64,000 nt of DNA from Burkholderia sp. 8Y (lineage in GTDB: Bacteria > Pseudomonadota > Gammaproteobacteria > Burkholderiales > Burkholderiaceae). The position numbers and the translations under genes were made by a program. The stretch spans positions 1,088,640 through 1,152,639 of the forward strand of contig NZ_LR733520.1 in NCBI RefSeq assembly GCF_902506145.1, given 5' to 3'. This document shows, piece after piece, positions 29,009-39,186 of the stretch. The notes beneath the pieces are model-generated. The model had not been told where the DNA came from, searched no databases, and saw only the letters and a list, made by a program, of their open reading frames with translations. Numbering within the stretch: the first letter of the stretch is position 1; each line of letters starts with the position of its first letter.

Positions 29009-30955
29009 TTAGGAGCCGAGTTGCTCCAGTTCCTCGTGCGCGTCGAGCCACTCCAGTTCCAGCGTCTCGAGCCGCGCGTTGACTTCGCCCTGACGGCGGA
29101 TCGTGTCGGTGAGCTTCGCCTTCAGCGCGGCGTCATAGCTTGCGGGATCAGCGACGAACGCATCGAGCGTCGATTTCTCGGCGTTCAGCGCGTCCATTTC
29201 CTTCTCGATCTTCGCGATGCGCGATTGCAGCGGCTTGCGCAGATGCGAGAGCTTTTGCCGTTCCTGCGCCTCCTGCCTGCGCTGCTCCTTGCGATTGAGC
29301 GCGCTGTCCGGAGCGTTGCCGTCAGCCGACGCGGCGCCGTTCGCCTCCTTCGCCGCCGCCCGCGTGTCGGCGGCATGTTGCAGGAGCCAGTCGCGGTAAT
29401 CGTCGAGATCGCCGTCGAATGGACTTAGCCGGTGCTTCGCCACGAGCATGAACGTGTCGGTGGTGGCGCGCAGCAGATGCCGGTCGTGCGACACGAGAAT
29501 GAGCGTGCCTTCGAATTGCGCGAGCGCCATGGTCAGCGCGTGGCGGGTTTCGAGGTCGAGGTGGTTGGTCGGTTCGTCGAGCAGCAGCAGATTCGGCTTC
29601 TGCCAGATGATGAGGGCGAGCGCGAGCCGGGCCTTCTCGCCGCCTGAGAACGGCGCGATCTTCGCGGTGGCCATGTCGCCCGAGAAGTTGAAGCTGCCGA
29701 GAAAGTCGCGCAGTTCCTGCTCGCGCGTATCCGGCGCGAGGCGCGCGAGATGGGCGAGCGCGGAATCGTCGGGGCGCAGCGTTTCCAGTTGATGCTGCGC
29801 GAAATAGCCGATCTGCAAGCCCTTGCCTTGCCGCGCCTGACCCGACAGCGGTTCGAGCGTGCCGGCGAGCGTCTTGATGAGCGTGGACTTGCCCTGACCG
29901 TTCGCGCCAAGCAGTCCGATGCGCTGCCCGTTCTGGATGGACAGCGTCACGCCTTCGACAATCGGTATCTCGACGCCCTCGTCGGTCGTGTAGCCGCAGC
30001 GCACGTCTTCCATCACCATCATCGGATTGGGCGCGGCATCCGGCGTGCGAAACTCGAAGGTGAACGGCGAGCTGGCATGCGCGGGCGCGATCAGCTCCAT
30101 CTTTTCGAGCGCCTTCACGCGGCTTTGCGCCTGCTTGGCCTTGGTCGCCTTGGCCTTGAAGCGGTCGATGAAGCTTTGCAGATGCTGCATCGTCCTCTGC
30201 TGCTTCTCATAGGCGCTTTGCTGCAACGCGAGTTGTTGCGCGCGCAGCACTTCGAACTGGCTGTAGTTGCCGCCGTAACGCTTCACCTGCCGGTTCTCCA
30301 GATGCAGCGTGACGTTGCAGACCGCATCGAGGAATTCGCGGTCGTGCGAGATCACGACGAGCGTGCCCGGATAACGGCCGAGCCAGTCTTCGAGCCAGAC
30401 GATCGCGTCGAGGTCGAGGTGGTTGGTCGGTTCGTCGAGCAGCAGCAGGTCGGACGGACACATCAGCGCCTGCGCCAGATTCAGGCGCATGCGCCAGCCG
30501 CCCGAAAAGCTCGCGACCGGCTCGCGCGTCTGTTCGAGCGTGAAGCCGAGCCCGAGCAGGAGAGTTTCGGCACGCGCGGGCGCGGTGTAGCCGTCCGCAT
30601 CGGCGAATGCGGCGTGGGCCTCGGCTTCGGCCGCGCCGTCGTGTGCGGCGGAGGCCGACGCGATGCGCGCTTCGATGGCGCGCAAGTGCGTGTCGCCGTC
30701 GAGCGTGTAGTCGAGCGCAGTGCGATCCACGGCGGGCGTTTCCTGCGCGACATGCGCGATGCGCCACGATGGCGGCATGGAGAAGTCGCCGCCGTCCGCG
30801 TGAAGCTCGCCGCGCAGCACGGCGAAGAGCGTGGACTTGCCCGCGCCGTTCGCGCCGACAAGACCGGCTTTCTCGCCCGGATTGAGCGTGAAGCTCGTCT
30901 CTTCGAAGAGCGGCTTGGTGCCACGGGACAGGCTGAACTGGTTGAAGCGAATCAC
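29009..30955 (-). CDS. ABC-F family ATP-binding protein (YheS-like)
   Basis: A 648-residue soluble tandem-ABC protein without membrane segments. ABC1 has Walker A GANGAGKST, signature SFSGGWRMRL and Walker B LLLDEPTNHLDLD. The linker (about 245-300) is helical and rich in K/A/Q, and ABC2 has GANGQGKST, FSGGEKARLALAL and LLLDEPTNHLDLE. The C-terminal coiled coil (about 540-645) is charged. ABC-F proteins act on the ribosome; this architecture is most like YheS or Uup. GTG start at 30955. It is divergent from the glutathione peroxidase gene. Confidence 0.92.
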   Translation of the reverse strand: MIRFNQFSLSRGTKPLFEETSFTLNPGEKAGLVGANGAGKSTLFAVLRGELHADGGDFSMPPSWRIAHVAQETPAVDRTALDYTLDGDTHLRAIEARIASASAAHDGAAEAEAHAAFADADGYTAPARAETLLLGLGFTLEQTREPVASFSGGWRMRLNLAQALMCPSDLLLLDEPTNHLDLDAIVWLEDWLGRYPGTLVVISHDREFLDAVCNVTLHLENRQVKRYGGNYSQFEVLRAQQLALQQSAYEKQQRTMQHLQSFIDRFKAKATKAKQAQSRVKALEKMELIAPAHASSPFTFEFRTPDAAPNPMMVMEDVRCGYTTDEGVEIPIVEGVTLSIQNGQRIGLLGANGQGKSTLIKTLAGTLEPLSGQARQGKGLQIGYFAQHQLETLRPDDSALAHLARLAPDTREQELRDFLGSFNFSGDMATAKIAPFSGGEKARLALALIIWQKPNLLLLDEPTNHLDLETRHALTMALAQFEGTLILVSHDRHLLRATTDTFMLVAKHRLSPFDGDLDDYRDWLLQHAADTRAAAKEANGAASADGNAPDSALNRKEQRRQEAQERQKLSHLRKPLQSRIAKIEKEMDALNAEKSTLDAFVADPASYDAALKAKLTDTIRRQGEVNARLETLELEWLDAHEELEQLGS

Positions 30956-31109
30956 GTCGGAGGGCGGCGGCAGAGCGCGGACTGGAGGAAACCGCTATTT
31001 TAGACCGGGCGCGCACCCGGCAAGGGGTCGTCCGTTTGGCTAATGGCGGGCAAACGCGCGGGGGAGTAGCATCGCCTGACTTTCACCACTTCAATGCGCG
31101 GAGCACGGC

Positions 31110-31601
31110 ATGAATTCGACCACCGACAGCATCTACGGCTTCACGGCAGCGCGGCTCGACGGCACGACCGTCAGCCTCGACACCTACCGCGGCAAGGTGC
31201 TGCTGATCGTGAACACTGCTAGCGAATGCGGTTTCACGCCGCAATACAAGGGCTTGCAAGAGCTCTACACGCTCTACGCGGGGCGCGGCTTCGAGGTGCT
31301 CGGTTTTCCGTGCAACCAGTTCGGCAAGCAGGAGCCCGGCGACGCGGCGCAGATCGGCAGCTTCTGCGAGACGAACTACGGCGTTACCTTTCCGATGTTC
31401 GCGAAGATCGACGTCAACGGGCCGAACGCGCATCCGCTCTTCAAGTACCTGACCGAAAAGGAGCCGGGCGTGCTCGGGCTGGAGGCCATCAAATGGAACT
31501 TCACGAAGTTCCTGATCGACCGCAACGGGAACATCGTGAAACGCTACGCGCCGATCACGAAGCCGGAGTCCATCGCGGACGACATCGAAAAGCTGCTCTG
31601 A
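31110..31601 (+). CDS. glutathione peroxidase-like thiol peroxidase
   Basis: A 163-residue peroxidase of the GPx/BtuE fold that reduces peroxides using thiols. The catalytic tetrad is visible: C40 in NTASECGFTPQY, Q74 in CNQFGKQEPG, and W129-N130 in KWNFTKFLID. It is a cysteine form with no selenocysteine. No signal peptide, so cytoplasmic. It is convergent with cardiolipin synthase (5 bp between stops). Confidence 0.93.
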   Translation: MNSTTDSIYGFTAARLDGTTVSLDTYRGKVLLIVNTASECGFTPQYKGLQELYTLYAGRGFEVLGFPCNQFGKQEPGDAAQIGSFCETNYGVTFPMFAKIDVNGPNAHPLFKYLTEKEPGVLGLEAIKWNFTKFLIDRNGNIVKRYAPITKPESIADDIEKLL

Positions 31602-31606
31602 CGCGC

Positions 31607-33100
31607 TCAGAGGATCGGGGAAAACAGCCGGGCGACGTGCATCGCCATGCGACGCCAGAACGCGGCGCCGCGATAGTCGTCGCCGTCGATTTCATAGGCA
31701 TGCGCGAAGTCCACGAGCAGCATGCTTTCCACTTCGCGGGCAAAGTCGTGGTCGACGGTCAGCACCGTGATCTCGAAGTTCAGCCGGAACGAGCGGTTGT
31801 CGAGATTTGCGCTGCCCACCGACGCGGCGATGTCGTCGACGAGCACGACTTTCTGATGCAAAAAGCCCGGCTTGTAGCGGAAGATGCGCACGCCCGCCTG
31901 CACCAGGTCGTACGCGTACAGCTTCGAAGCCGCGAACACCACGCGGTGATCGCGCCGGCTCGGAATGAGAATGCGCACGTCCACGCCGCGCATCACGGCG
32001 AGCCTGAGCGCGGAGAACACCGCTTCGTCGGGAATCAGATACGGCGAGGTGATCCAGATCCGCTCGCGCGCCGCGTTGATCGCCTCGACAAAGAAGAGCG
32101 AGCAGGTCTCCTGTTTGTCGGCGGGGCCGCTCGAGAGCACCATGCAGTGCATGTTCTCGTCCGTGTGCGGCGCCGGGCCGAGTTCGGGCAGGCGCTGCGT
32201 CGCCCAGTACCAGTCTTCGGTGAAGACGAACTGGATGCTCGCGATCGCCGGCCCGCGCACTTCGACATGCGTGTCGCGCCACGGCGAGAGCCGCGGATTG
32301 CCGCCGAGATACTCGACGCCCACGTTGTGCCCGCCGACGAACGCGCGCTTGCCGTCCACGACCACGATCTTCCGATGATTGCGGAAGTTGATCTGAAAGC
32401 GGTGCACGAACTTGCGCTTGGTCGCGAAAGGATGCGCCTCGACGCCGCCCGCGCGCAGCGCGTGCACGTAGCGATGCGGCAGGTCGAAGCTGCCGATGCT
32501 GTCGTACAGGAAATAGACGCGCACGCCGGCTTTCGCTCGGGCGATGAGCGCGTCCTTCAGCATCTCGCCGAGCGCGTCGGCGCGCACGATGAAGAATTGC
32601 ACGACGACATACTGTTCGGCGGATTCGATGGCTTCGAGAATGGCGGAGAACGTCGCGTCGCCGTTGACGAGCACGCGCACCGCGTTGCCACGCAGAAACG
32701 GCATGCCGGAGAGCCGTTGCAGCGTGCGGATGGTCGGATTGCCGAGGTATCGCGCGGGTCCGGTGTCGAGTTCGCCGCGCGCGCCGGCAGCATCGACAAG
32801 CGCCGTGTTGGCCGGCGATGCGTCGCTGCGGTCGGTCGAGTCCCACTCCATCGGCTTCGAGCGGTTGCGCAGGATTTCGGTTTCCAGCCGGCGTTCGTCG
32901 ATATAGCCGGCAAATTTGCTGCGCCCGAGGAAGAGGTACGGAATGAGCGTGAGATAGGGCATCGCGACGAGCGAAACCGCCCACGCGACCGCGCCTTGCG
33001 AGGTGCGTGTATTGATGATGGCGTGCACGGCTGCGATCACGCCGAGCACATGCGCGGCCATCACGAGCGTGCCGACGTGGAGCCAGTCTGCTGCTTGCAT
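31607..33100 (-). CDS. cls: cardiolipin synthase
   Basis: A 497-residue phospholipase-D-superfamily membrane enzyme that makes cardiolipin from phosphatidylglycerol. Two N-terminal hydrophobic segments (about residues 8-28 and 38-58) are followed by two HKD active sites, HRKIVVVDG and HQKVVLVDD, each with the trailing GGHN or GSAN. I chose the ATG at 33100; a GTG at 33166 would add 22 residues without a clear ribosome site. It lies downstream of prmB on the same strand with a 153-bp gap, so independent expression is plausible. Confidence 0.92.
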   Translation of the reverse strand: MQAADWLHVGTLVMAAHVLGVIAAVHAIINTRTSQGAVAWAVSLVAMPYLTLIPYLFLGRSKFAGYIDERRLETEILRNRSKPMEWDSTDRSDASPANTALVDAAGARGELDTGPARYLGNPTIRTLQRLSGMPFLRGNAVRVLVNGDATFSAILEAIESAEQYVVVQFFIVRADALGEMLKDALIARAKAGVRVYFLYDSIGSFDLPHRYVHALRAGGVEAHPFATKRKFVHRFQINFRNHRKIVVVDGKRAFVGGHNVGVEYLGGNPRLSPWRDTHVEVRGPAIASIQFVFTEDWYWATQRLPELGPAPHTDENMHCMVLSSGPADKQETCSLFFVEAINAARERIWITSPYLIPDEAVFSALRLAVMRGVDVRILIPSRRDHRVVFAASKLYAYDLVQAGVRIFRYKPGFLHQKVVLVDDIAASVGSANLDNRSFRLNFEITVLTVDHDFAREVESMLLVDFAHAYEIDGDDYRGAAFWRRMAMHVARLFSPIL

Positions 33101-33253
33101 AGAGATGCGTTCGGTTCGGAGCGTTTCGCGCGTGATCGGCACGCGAAGCCAGACGACGAACGCCACCGCGAGCGGCGGCGATGCGTCATCTTACCTGCGC
33201 GGCGTCGCGTCCCGTGCGACGTCTGTGCGCGCCTCGTGCTCTCCTCGTGCGAT

Positions 33254-34138
33254 TCAGGCGGGAAGATCGGCGGCCTGAATCAGGAACACGTTGTCGTCGC
33301 CGGCGCTGGTCGACAGCCAGACGAGATCGAGCCCGCCGAGCGCGGCCTCGACGTTTGCCCGCTCGTTGCCGATCTCGACGACGAGCACGCCGTCTTCGGT
33401 CAGCCACTTGCCTGCATCGCGCACGATGCGCCGCACGACGTCCATGCCGTCGGTCCCGCCCGCGAGCGCGAGTTCCGGCTCGTGACGGTATTCCTCCGGC
33501 AGCGCCTGCATCGCGGCGGCGTTCACGTAGGGCGGGTTGGTGATGATGACCTCGTAGCGGGCGGCGCCAAGCGGCGCGTACAGGTCGCCTTCGTGGAGCG
33601 TGATGCGCTCCTGCAGCCCGTAGTCGTCGACGTTGCGGCGCGCGACCGCGAGCGCATCGGCGGAAATGTCGACGGCATCGACATCCGCGTTTTCGAAGGC
33701 TTGCGCGGCGAGAATCGCGAGGCAGCCGGAGCCAGTGCAGAGTTCGAGCACGCGCGTGACGTGATCGGGATCAGGCACGTACGGTTGCAGGCCGTCCTGC
33801 AACAACTCGCCGATGAACGAGCGCGGCACGATCACGCGCTCGTCCACATAGAAACGCCGGCCGTGCATCCACGCTTCCTGCGTGATGTACGCCGCCGGCA
33901 CGCGTTCCTTGGCGCGTCGCTCGATCACCTGCATGACGGCGTCGATTTCGGTGTCGAGCAGGCGGGCGTCCAAGAACGGTTCGAGCGTGTCGAGCGGCAA
34001 GTGCAGCGTATGCAAAATGAGATACGCGGCTTCGTCGTAAGCGTTGGTCGAGCCGTGACCGAACGACAGGCCGGCTTCGGTGAAGCGCGAAACGCCGAAG
34101 CGCAGCAGGTCGCGGACGGTGGTGAAGGGTAGCGCCAT
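33254..34138 (-). CDS. prmB: ribosomal protein L3 N5-glutamine methyltransferase
   Basis: A 294-residue SAM-dependent methyltransferase of the HemK/PrmB type that modifies a glutamine in ribosomal protein L3. The SAM site is ELCTGSGCLAIL and the catalytic NPPY is in IITNPPYVNA. The N-terminal helical domain (TTVRDLLRFGVSRF; ERRAKERVPAAYI) and RRFYVDERVIVPRS are PrmB-specific relative to PrmC. AAGGAG precedes the ATG. It is 31 bp downstream of dapE and probably in the same transcript. Confidence 0.93.
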   Translation of the reverse strand: MALPFTTVRDLLRFGVSRFTEAGLSFGHGSTNAYDEAAYLILHTLHLPLDTLEPFLDARLLDTEIDAVMQVIERRAKERVPAAYITQEAWMHGRRFYVDERVIVPRSFIGELLQDGLQPYVPDPDHVTRVLELCTGSGCLAILAAQAFENADVDAVDISADALAVARRNVDDYGLQERITLHEGDLYAPLGAARYEVIITNPPYVNAAAMQALPEEYRHEPELALAGGTDGMDVVRRIVRDAGKWLTEDGVLVVEIGNERANVEAALGGLDLVWLSTSAGDDNVFLIQAADLPA

Positions 34139-34169
34139 CGAAGGCTCCTTGTTTTTTACGGGTAAAGAT

Positions 34170-35417
<1,248 letters not shown>

Positions 35418-35789
35418 TCACGCGAACAGCGTCTCGTATTGCTCGGCCGAGAAGCCGAGCGTCTTCACGCGGCCATTCACGACGACGACCGGCCGCTTGA
35501 TGATCGACGGCTTGTGGATCATCAGCGCGATGGCGCCGGAAGTCGTGTCGGCTTCGGCCTTGTGCACGTCCGAGAGGCCGCGCCAGGTCGTGCCGCGCTT
35601 GTTGATGAGCTGGTCGAGCGGCACGTCCTTCAGCCAGTCCTCGACCAGCTTCTCGTTCACGCCGGCCTTCTTGAAGTCGTGGAATTCGAACGGCACGCCG
35701 TGCTCTTCCAGCCACACGCGCGCTTTTTTCACCGTGTCGCAATTCGGAATGCCGTAGACGACGGTCGTGGCAACAGAGCCGCGCGCCAC
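35418..35789 (-). CDS. ArsC/Spx-family reductase-like protein (YffB type)
   Basis: A 123-residue thioredoxin-fold protein of the ArsC/Spx superfamily. It starts VVYGIPNCDTVKKARVWLEE with a single N-terminal cysteine in the NCDTV motif, has FEFHDFKKAGV, and ends KRPVVVVNGRVKTLGF. The KRP(V/I) cis-proline motif is conserved. The subgroup is like E. coli YffB, which likewise neighbours dapE; its substrate is unknown. The GTG at 35789 is two bases after the dapD stop, so it is translationally linked to dapD. Confidence 0.88.
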   Translation of the reverse strand: MARGSVATTVVYGIPNCDTVKKARVWLEEHGVPFEFHDFKKAGVNEKLVEDWLKDVPLDQLINKRGTTWRGLSDVHKAEADTTSGAIALMIHKPSIIKRPVVVVNGRVKTLGFSAEQYETLFA

Positions 35790-35791
35790 GA

Positions 35792-36619
35792 TCAGTCGCC
35801 TCGCAGCAGTTCGTTCAGGCCGACCTTCGCGCGGGTCTTCGCATCGACCTTCTTCACGATCACCGCGCAGTACAGGCTGTGCGAGCCGTCCTTCGAAGGC
35901 AGGTTGCCCGCGACGACGACCGAGCCCGCCGGAATGCGGCCGTAGCTCACCTGACCGGTTTCGCGGTCATAAATCTTCGTGCTCTGGCCGAGGTAGACGC
36001 CCATCGAGATGACCGAGTTTTCCTCGACGATCACGCCTTCCACCACTTCCGAACGCGCGCCGATGAAGCAGTTGTCCTCGATGATGACCGGGTTCGCCTG
36101 CAACGGCTCCAGCACGCCGCCGATGCCCACGCCGCCCGACAGATGCACGTTCTTGCCGATCTGCGCGCACGAGCCGACGGTGGCCCACGTATCGACCATC
36201 GTGCCTTCGTCGACATACGCGCCGATGTTCGTGTACGACGGCATCAGCACCACGTTCTTCGCGATGAACGAGCCACGGCGCGCGATGGCCGGCGGCACCA
36301 CGCGAAAGCCGCCCGCCGCGAAATCTTCGGCGGTATAGCCGGCGAACTTCGAGGGAACCTTGTCGTAGAACTGGCTGTAGCCGCCCGCGGGCATCGGCAC
36401 GTTGTCTTCCAGACGGAACGACAGCAGCACCGCTTTCTTCAGCCACTGATTCACGACCCAGTCGCCGTCGCGTTTTTCCGCGACGCGCAGGGCGCCGCGG
36501 TCCAGTTGCTCGATCGCGTGCGCGACGGCTTCGCGGACTTCCGCGGGCGCGGCTTTCGCCGACAGCTCGGCGCGGTTTTCCCAGGCGTTGTCGATGATGC
36601 TCTGAAGTTGTTCCGACAT
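35792..36619 (-). CDS. dapD: 2,3,4,5-tetrahydropyridine-2,6-dicarboxylate N-succinyltransferase
   Basis: A 275-residue left-handed beta-helix acyltransferase that succinylates tetrahydrodipicolinate for DAP/lysine synthesis. The helical N-terminal domain (about 1-100) precedes hexapeptide-repeat coils (about 105-235) such as [36 protein letters not shown] and [20 protein letters not shown]. The length is that of the family. It lies between dapC (49 bp upstream) and the ArsC-like gene. Confidence 0.96.
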   Translation of the reverse strand: MSEQLQSIIDNAWENRAELSAKAAPAEVREAVAHAIEQLDRGALRVAEKRDGDWVVNQWLKKAVLLSFRLEDNVPMPAGGYSQFYDKVPSKFAGYTAEDFAAGGFRVVPPAIARRGSFIAKNVVLMPSYTNIGAYVDEGTMVDTWATVGSCAQIGKNVHLSGGVGIGGVLEPLQANPVIIEDNCFIGARSEVVEGVIVEENSVISMGVYLGQSTKIYDRETGQVSYGRIPAGSVVVAGNLPSKDGSHSLYCAVIVKKVDAKTRAKVGLNELLRGD

Positions 36620-36668
36620 AGTGATATCAAGAATGGAGAAAGGGACCGGCAGCGCGTTTCAGGACCGT

Positions 36669-37895
36669 TCAGGCCGCAAGCGTGCGGCAGAATTCGACGA
36701 TGCGGCGGGCGCCTTCGATACATTCCTCGGTCCCGGCAACGAGCGCGATACGCACGAACCCTTCGCCGGGATTCGTGCCATGCGCGGGACGAGCGAGATA
36801 GGAGCCCGGCAGAACCGTCACATTATAGTCGGCGTACAGGCGCGCGGCGAACTCGGTGTCCGTGAGTCCGGTGCGCGAAACGTTCGCCCAGAGATAGAAC
36901 GCGGCGTCGGGCAGACGCACATCGAGCACCTCGGCGAGCATCGGCGTGACCGTGCGGAATTTGCTCACGTAGAGCGCGCGGTTCTCGCGCACGTGCGCTT
37001 CGTCCTGCCACGCGGCGATGCTCGCGCGCTGGAACACGGTCGACAGCGCCGCGCCGTGATACGTGCGATACAAGAGGAAGCTCTTGAGCACGGAAGCGTC
37101 GCCGGCGACGAAGCCCGAGCGCATGCCCGGCACGTTCGATCGCTTCGACAGACTCGACAGCATCACGAGGCGCTCGAAGCCGCGGCCCAGCAGGCGCGCG
37201 GCTTCGAGACCGCCGAGCGGCGGCTCGGCTTCATCGAAGTAGATCTCGGAATAGCATTCGTCGGAGGCGATCACGAAGCCGTGCTTGTCCGACAGCGCGA
37301 AGAGTTCGCGCCAGTTGTCGAGCGTGAGCACCGCGCCCGTCGGATTACCGGGCGAGCAGACGTAGAGCAGTTGCGTGCGCGCCCAGATGTCGTCGGGCAC
37401 GGCCCAGTAATCGCACGCGAAGTTGCGCGCCGGGTCACTGTTCACGAAGTACGGCTCCGCGCCCGCGAGGAGCGCCGCGCCTTCGTAGATTTGATAGAAC
37501 GGGTTCGGGCAGAGTACGATCGGCGGTTTCGCGCCCGCCAGTTCCGCCGTGCTGCGGCTGTCGATGACCGTCTGCGCGAGCGCGAACAACGCTTCGCGCG
37601 AGCCGGCGACCGGCAGCACTTCGGTGGCCGCGTCGATAGACGCGAGGCCGTAGCGCGCCTTCGCCCACGCGGCGATGGCTTCGCGCAGCGGCTCGCTGCC
37701 GAGCGTCGCCGGATAAGCGGCGAGCCCGCCGAGCGCGTCGATCACCGCGTCGCGGATCAGCGCAGGCGTAGCATGTTTCGGCTCGCCGATGCCGAAGCTG
37801 ATCGGCGTGAATCCGGCGCGCGGCTCGATGCCCTTGAACAGCACGCGCAGCTTTTCGAAGGGATAGGGCTGGAGTTTCTGAAGAAGTGGATTCAC
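36669..37895 (-). CDS. dapC: succinyldiaminopimelate transaminase
   Basis: A 408-residue class I/II PLP aminotransferase that makes N-succinyl-LL-DAP. Conserved segments are FGIGEPKHATPALI, VLPVAGSREALFALAQ, CSPGNPTGAVLTLDNW, ASDECYSEIYFD and the PLP-lysine region SSLSKRSNVPGMRSGF. The start is a GTG at 37895; the frame is open further upstream, but no conserved sequence precedes it. It is the promoter-proximal dap gene here and is divergent from the EamA transporter. Confidence 0.94.
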   Translation of the reverse strand: MNPLLQKLQPYPFEKLRVLFKGIEPRAGFTPISFGIGEPKHATPALIRDAVIDALGGLAAYPATLGSEPLREAIAAWAKARYGLASIDAATEVLPVAGSREALFALAQTVIDSRSTAELAGAKPPIVLCPNPFYQIYEGAALLAGAEPYFVNSDPARNFACDYWAVPDDIWARTQLLYVCSPGNPTGAVLTLDNWRELFALSDKHGFVIASDECYSEIYFDEAEPPLGGLEAARLLGRGFERLVMLSSLSKRSNVPGMRSGFVAGDASVLKSFLLYRTYHGAALSTVFQRASIAAWQDEAHVRENRALYVSKFRTVTPMLAEVLDVRLPDAAFYLWANVSRTGLTDTEFAARLYADYNVTVLPGSYLARPAHGTNPGEGFVRIALVAGTEECIEGARRIVEFCRTLAA

Positions 37896-38106
37896 GGCGT
37901 GTCGATTGGGCGATGAACGTCGGGCGGCGGCAAGCGCCATGCGGCCGCAGCGACTTGCGCGGCGGCATGAGAAAGACATCAGAAAACGGGCGATTATACC
38001 GCGCGCCTTTGCGCTCCACGGCGCGCGGCGGCAAGGACAACAGACGCATGACACGTAGCGAAACAGCATCCGAACAAAACCGCGGAACCCGCGCCGGAGC
38101 GCCGCG

Positions 38107-39063
38107 ATGACGCGCCGCCTGCACGACGCGCTGCCCACGCTCGCCATCATGATCGGCGCGTCCGTCTGGGGCTTCGTCTGGTATCCGATGCGCCTGCTGG
38201 CGTCGATGGGACTCACCGGCACGGCCGCGAGCGCGACGACGAGCGGTGCCGCGTGTCTCTTCGTGCTGCTGCTCAAGCGCCGCTCGATCCGCACGGTGTC
38301 CTGGCACTGGTTGCTCGTGGGCTTGGGCCTCGCGGCGGGCATGACGAGCGTGGGCTTCGTCTGGGGCGCGATACACGGGCAGGTCATGCGCGTGCTGCTG
38401 CTCTTCTATCTGACGCCCGCGTGGACCGCCGGGTTCGCGCATTTCATTTTGCGTGACCGCCTCACGCGCGCCGACGCCGCGCTGTCGCTGCTGTCGCTCG
38501 CGGGCGCGGTCACGATGCTCTGGTCGCCCGAACTCGGCGTGCCGCTGCCCGCGAATCTCGCCGAATGGGCCGGGCTCATGGGCGGCATGGGCTTCGCGAT
38601 GAGTAACGTGCTCGTCGTCAAGATCACGCGTGTCATGCCCGCCATGAAGCCCGAGATGCGCACGGCCGTGATCTTCGGCGGCGCGGCGATCGTCGCGTCG
38701 CTCGCCACGTTCTTCGAGCCGATGCCCGCGCCGCCCGCCGCGTCGCAAATGGGCACGGTCGCGTTCATCGTAATCGCGCTGGGCGTGGTGCTCGCGGTGA
38801 ACAACGTGATCGTGCAGATCGGGCTCGCGCGCGTGCCGGCCAATCGCGCGTCCATCATCATGCTGTTCGAACTGGTCGTCACGGCGCTGTCGTCGTGGCT
38901 CATCGCGAACGAGGTGCCGGGGCCGCGCGAGTGGGCGGGCGGCGCGTGCATCGTGGCCGCGTGCGTGCTGTCCGCATGGGCGCACAGGCAGGGCCGCGAA
39001 GCACCGCAAAGCCCGCCGGACGAGGCCGAACCCGGAAAGAAATCGACACGCGCGATGGTATGA
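38107..39063 (+). CDS. EamA/DMT-family transporter
   Basis: A 318-residue inner-membrane protein with about ten hydrophobic segments in two EamA halves (from IMIGASVWGFVWYPMRLLAS and from LMGGMGFAMSNVLVV). A second-half motif NRASIIMLFELVVTALSSWL is typical of RhaT/EamA carriers. The C-terminal tail is charged. The substrate is unknown; relatives export amino acids or metabolites. It is divergent from dapC and 123 bp before smc. Confidence 0.88.
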   Translation: MTRRLHDALPTLAIMIGASVWGFVWYPMRLLASMGLTGTAASATTSGAACLFVLLLKRRSIRTVSWHWLLVGLGLAAGMTSVGFVWGAIHGQVMRVLLLFYLTPAWTAGFAHFILRDRLTRADAALSLLSLAGAVTMLWSPELGVPLPANLAEWAGLMGGMGFAMSNVLVVKITRVMPAMKPEMRTAVIFGGAAIVASLATFFEPMPAPPAASQMGTVAFIVIALGVVLAVNNVIVQIGLARVPANRASIIMLFELVVTALSSWLIANEVPGPREWAGGACIVAACVLSAWAHRQGREAPQSPPDEAEPGKKSTRAMV

Positions 39064-39186
39064 TGGTGTCCGCTCGCGCCGCGGCAGGCGGCTTCAGGCG
39101 CGCATGAGACGCTCATCCGCGACCGGCCGCGCTGCGGCTTGTCTGCCGTTCATCCTCCGTTATTCACTTCAAACAGCGATATCGCC

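Noticed and set aside
31226..34132. 968-residue plus-strand frame antisense to cls and prmB
   Set aside because: Very long but low-complexity and without motifs; cls and prmB have intact catalytic motifs on the other strand.
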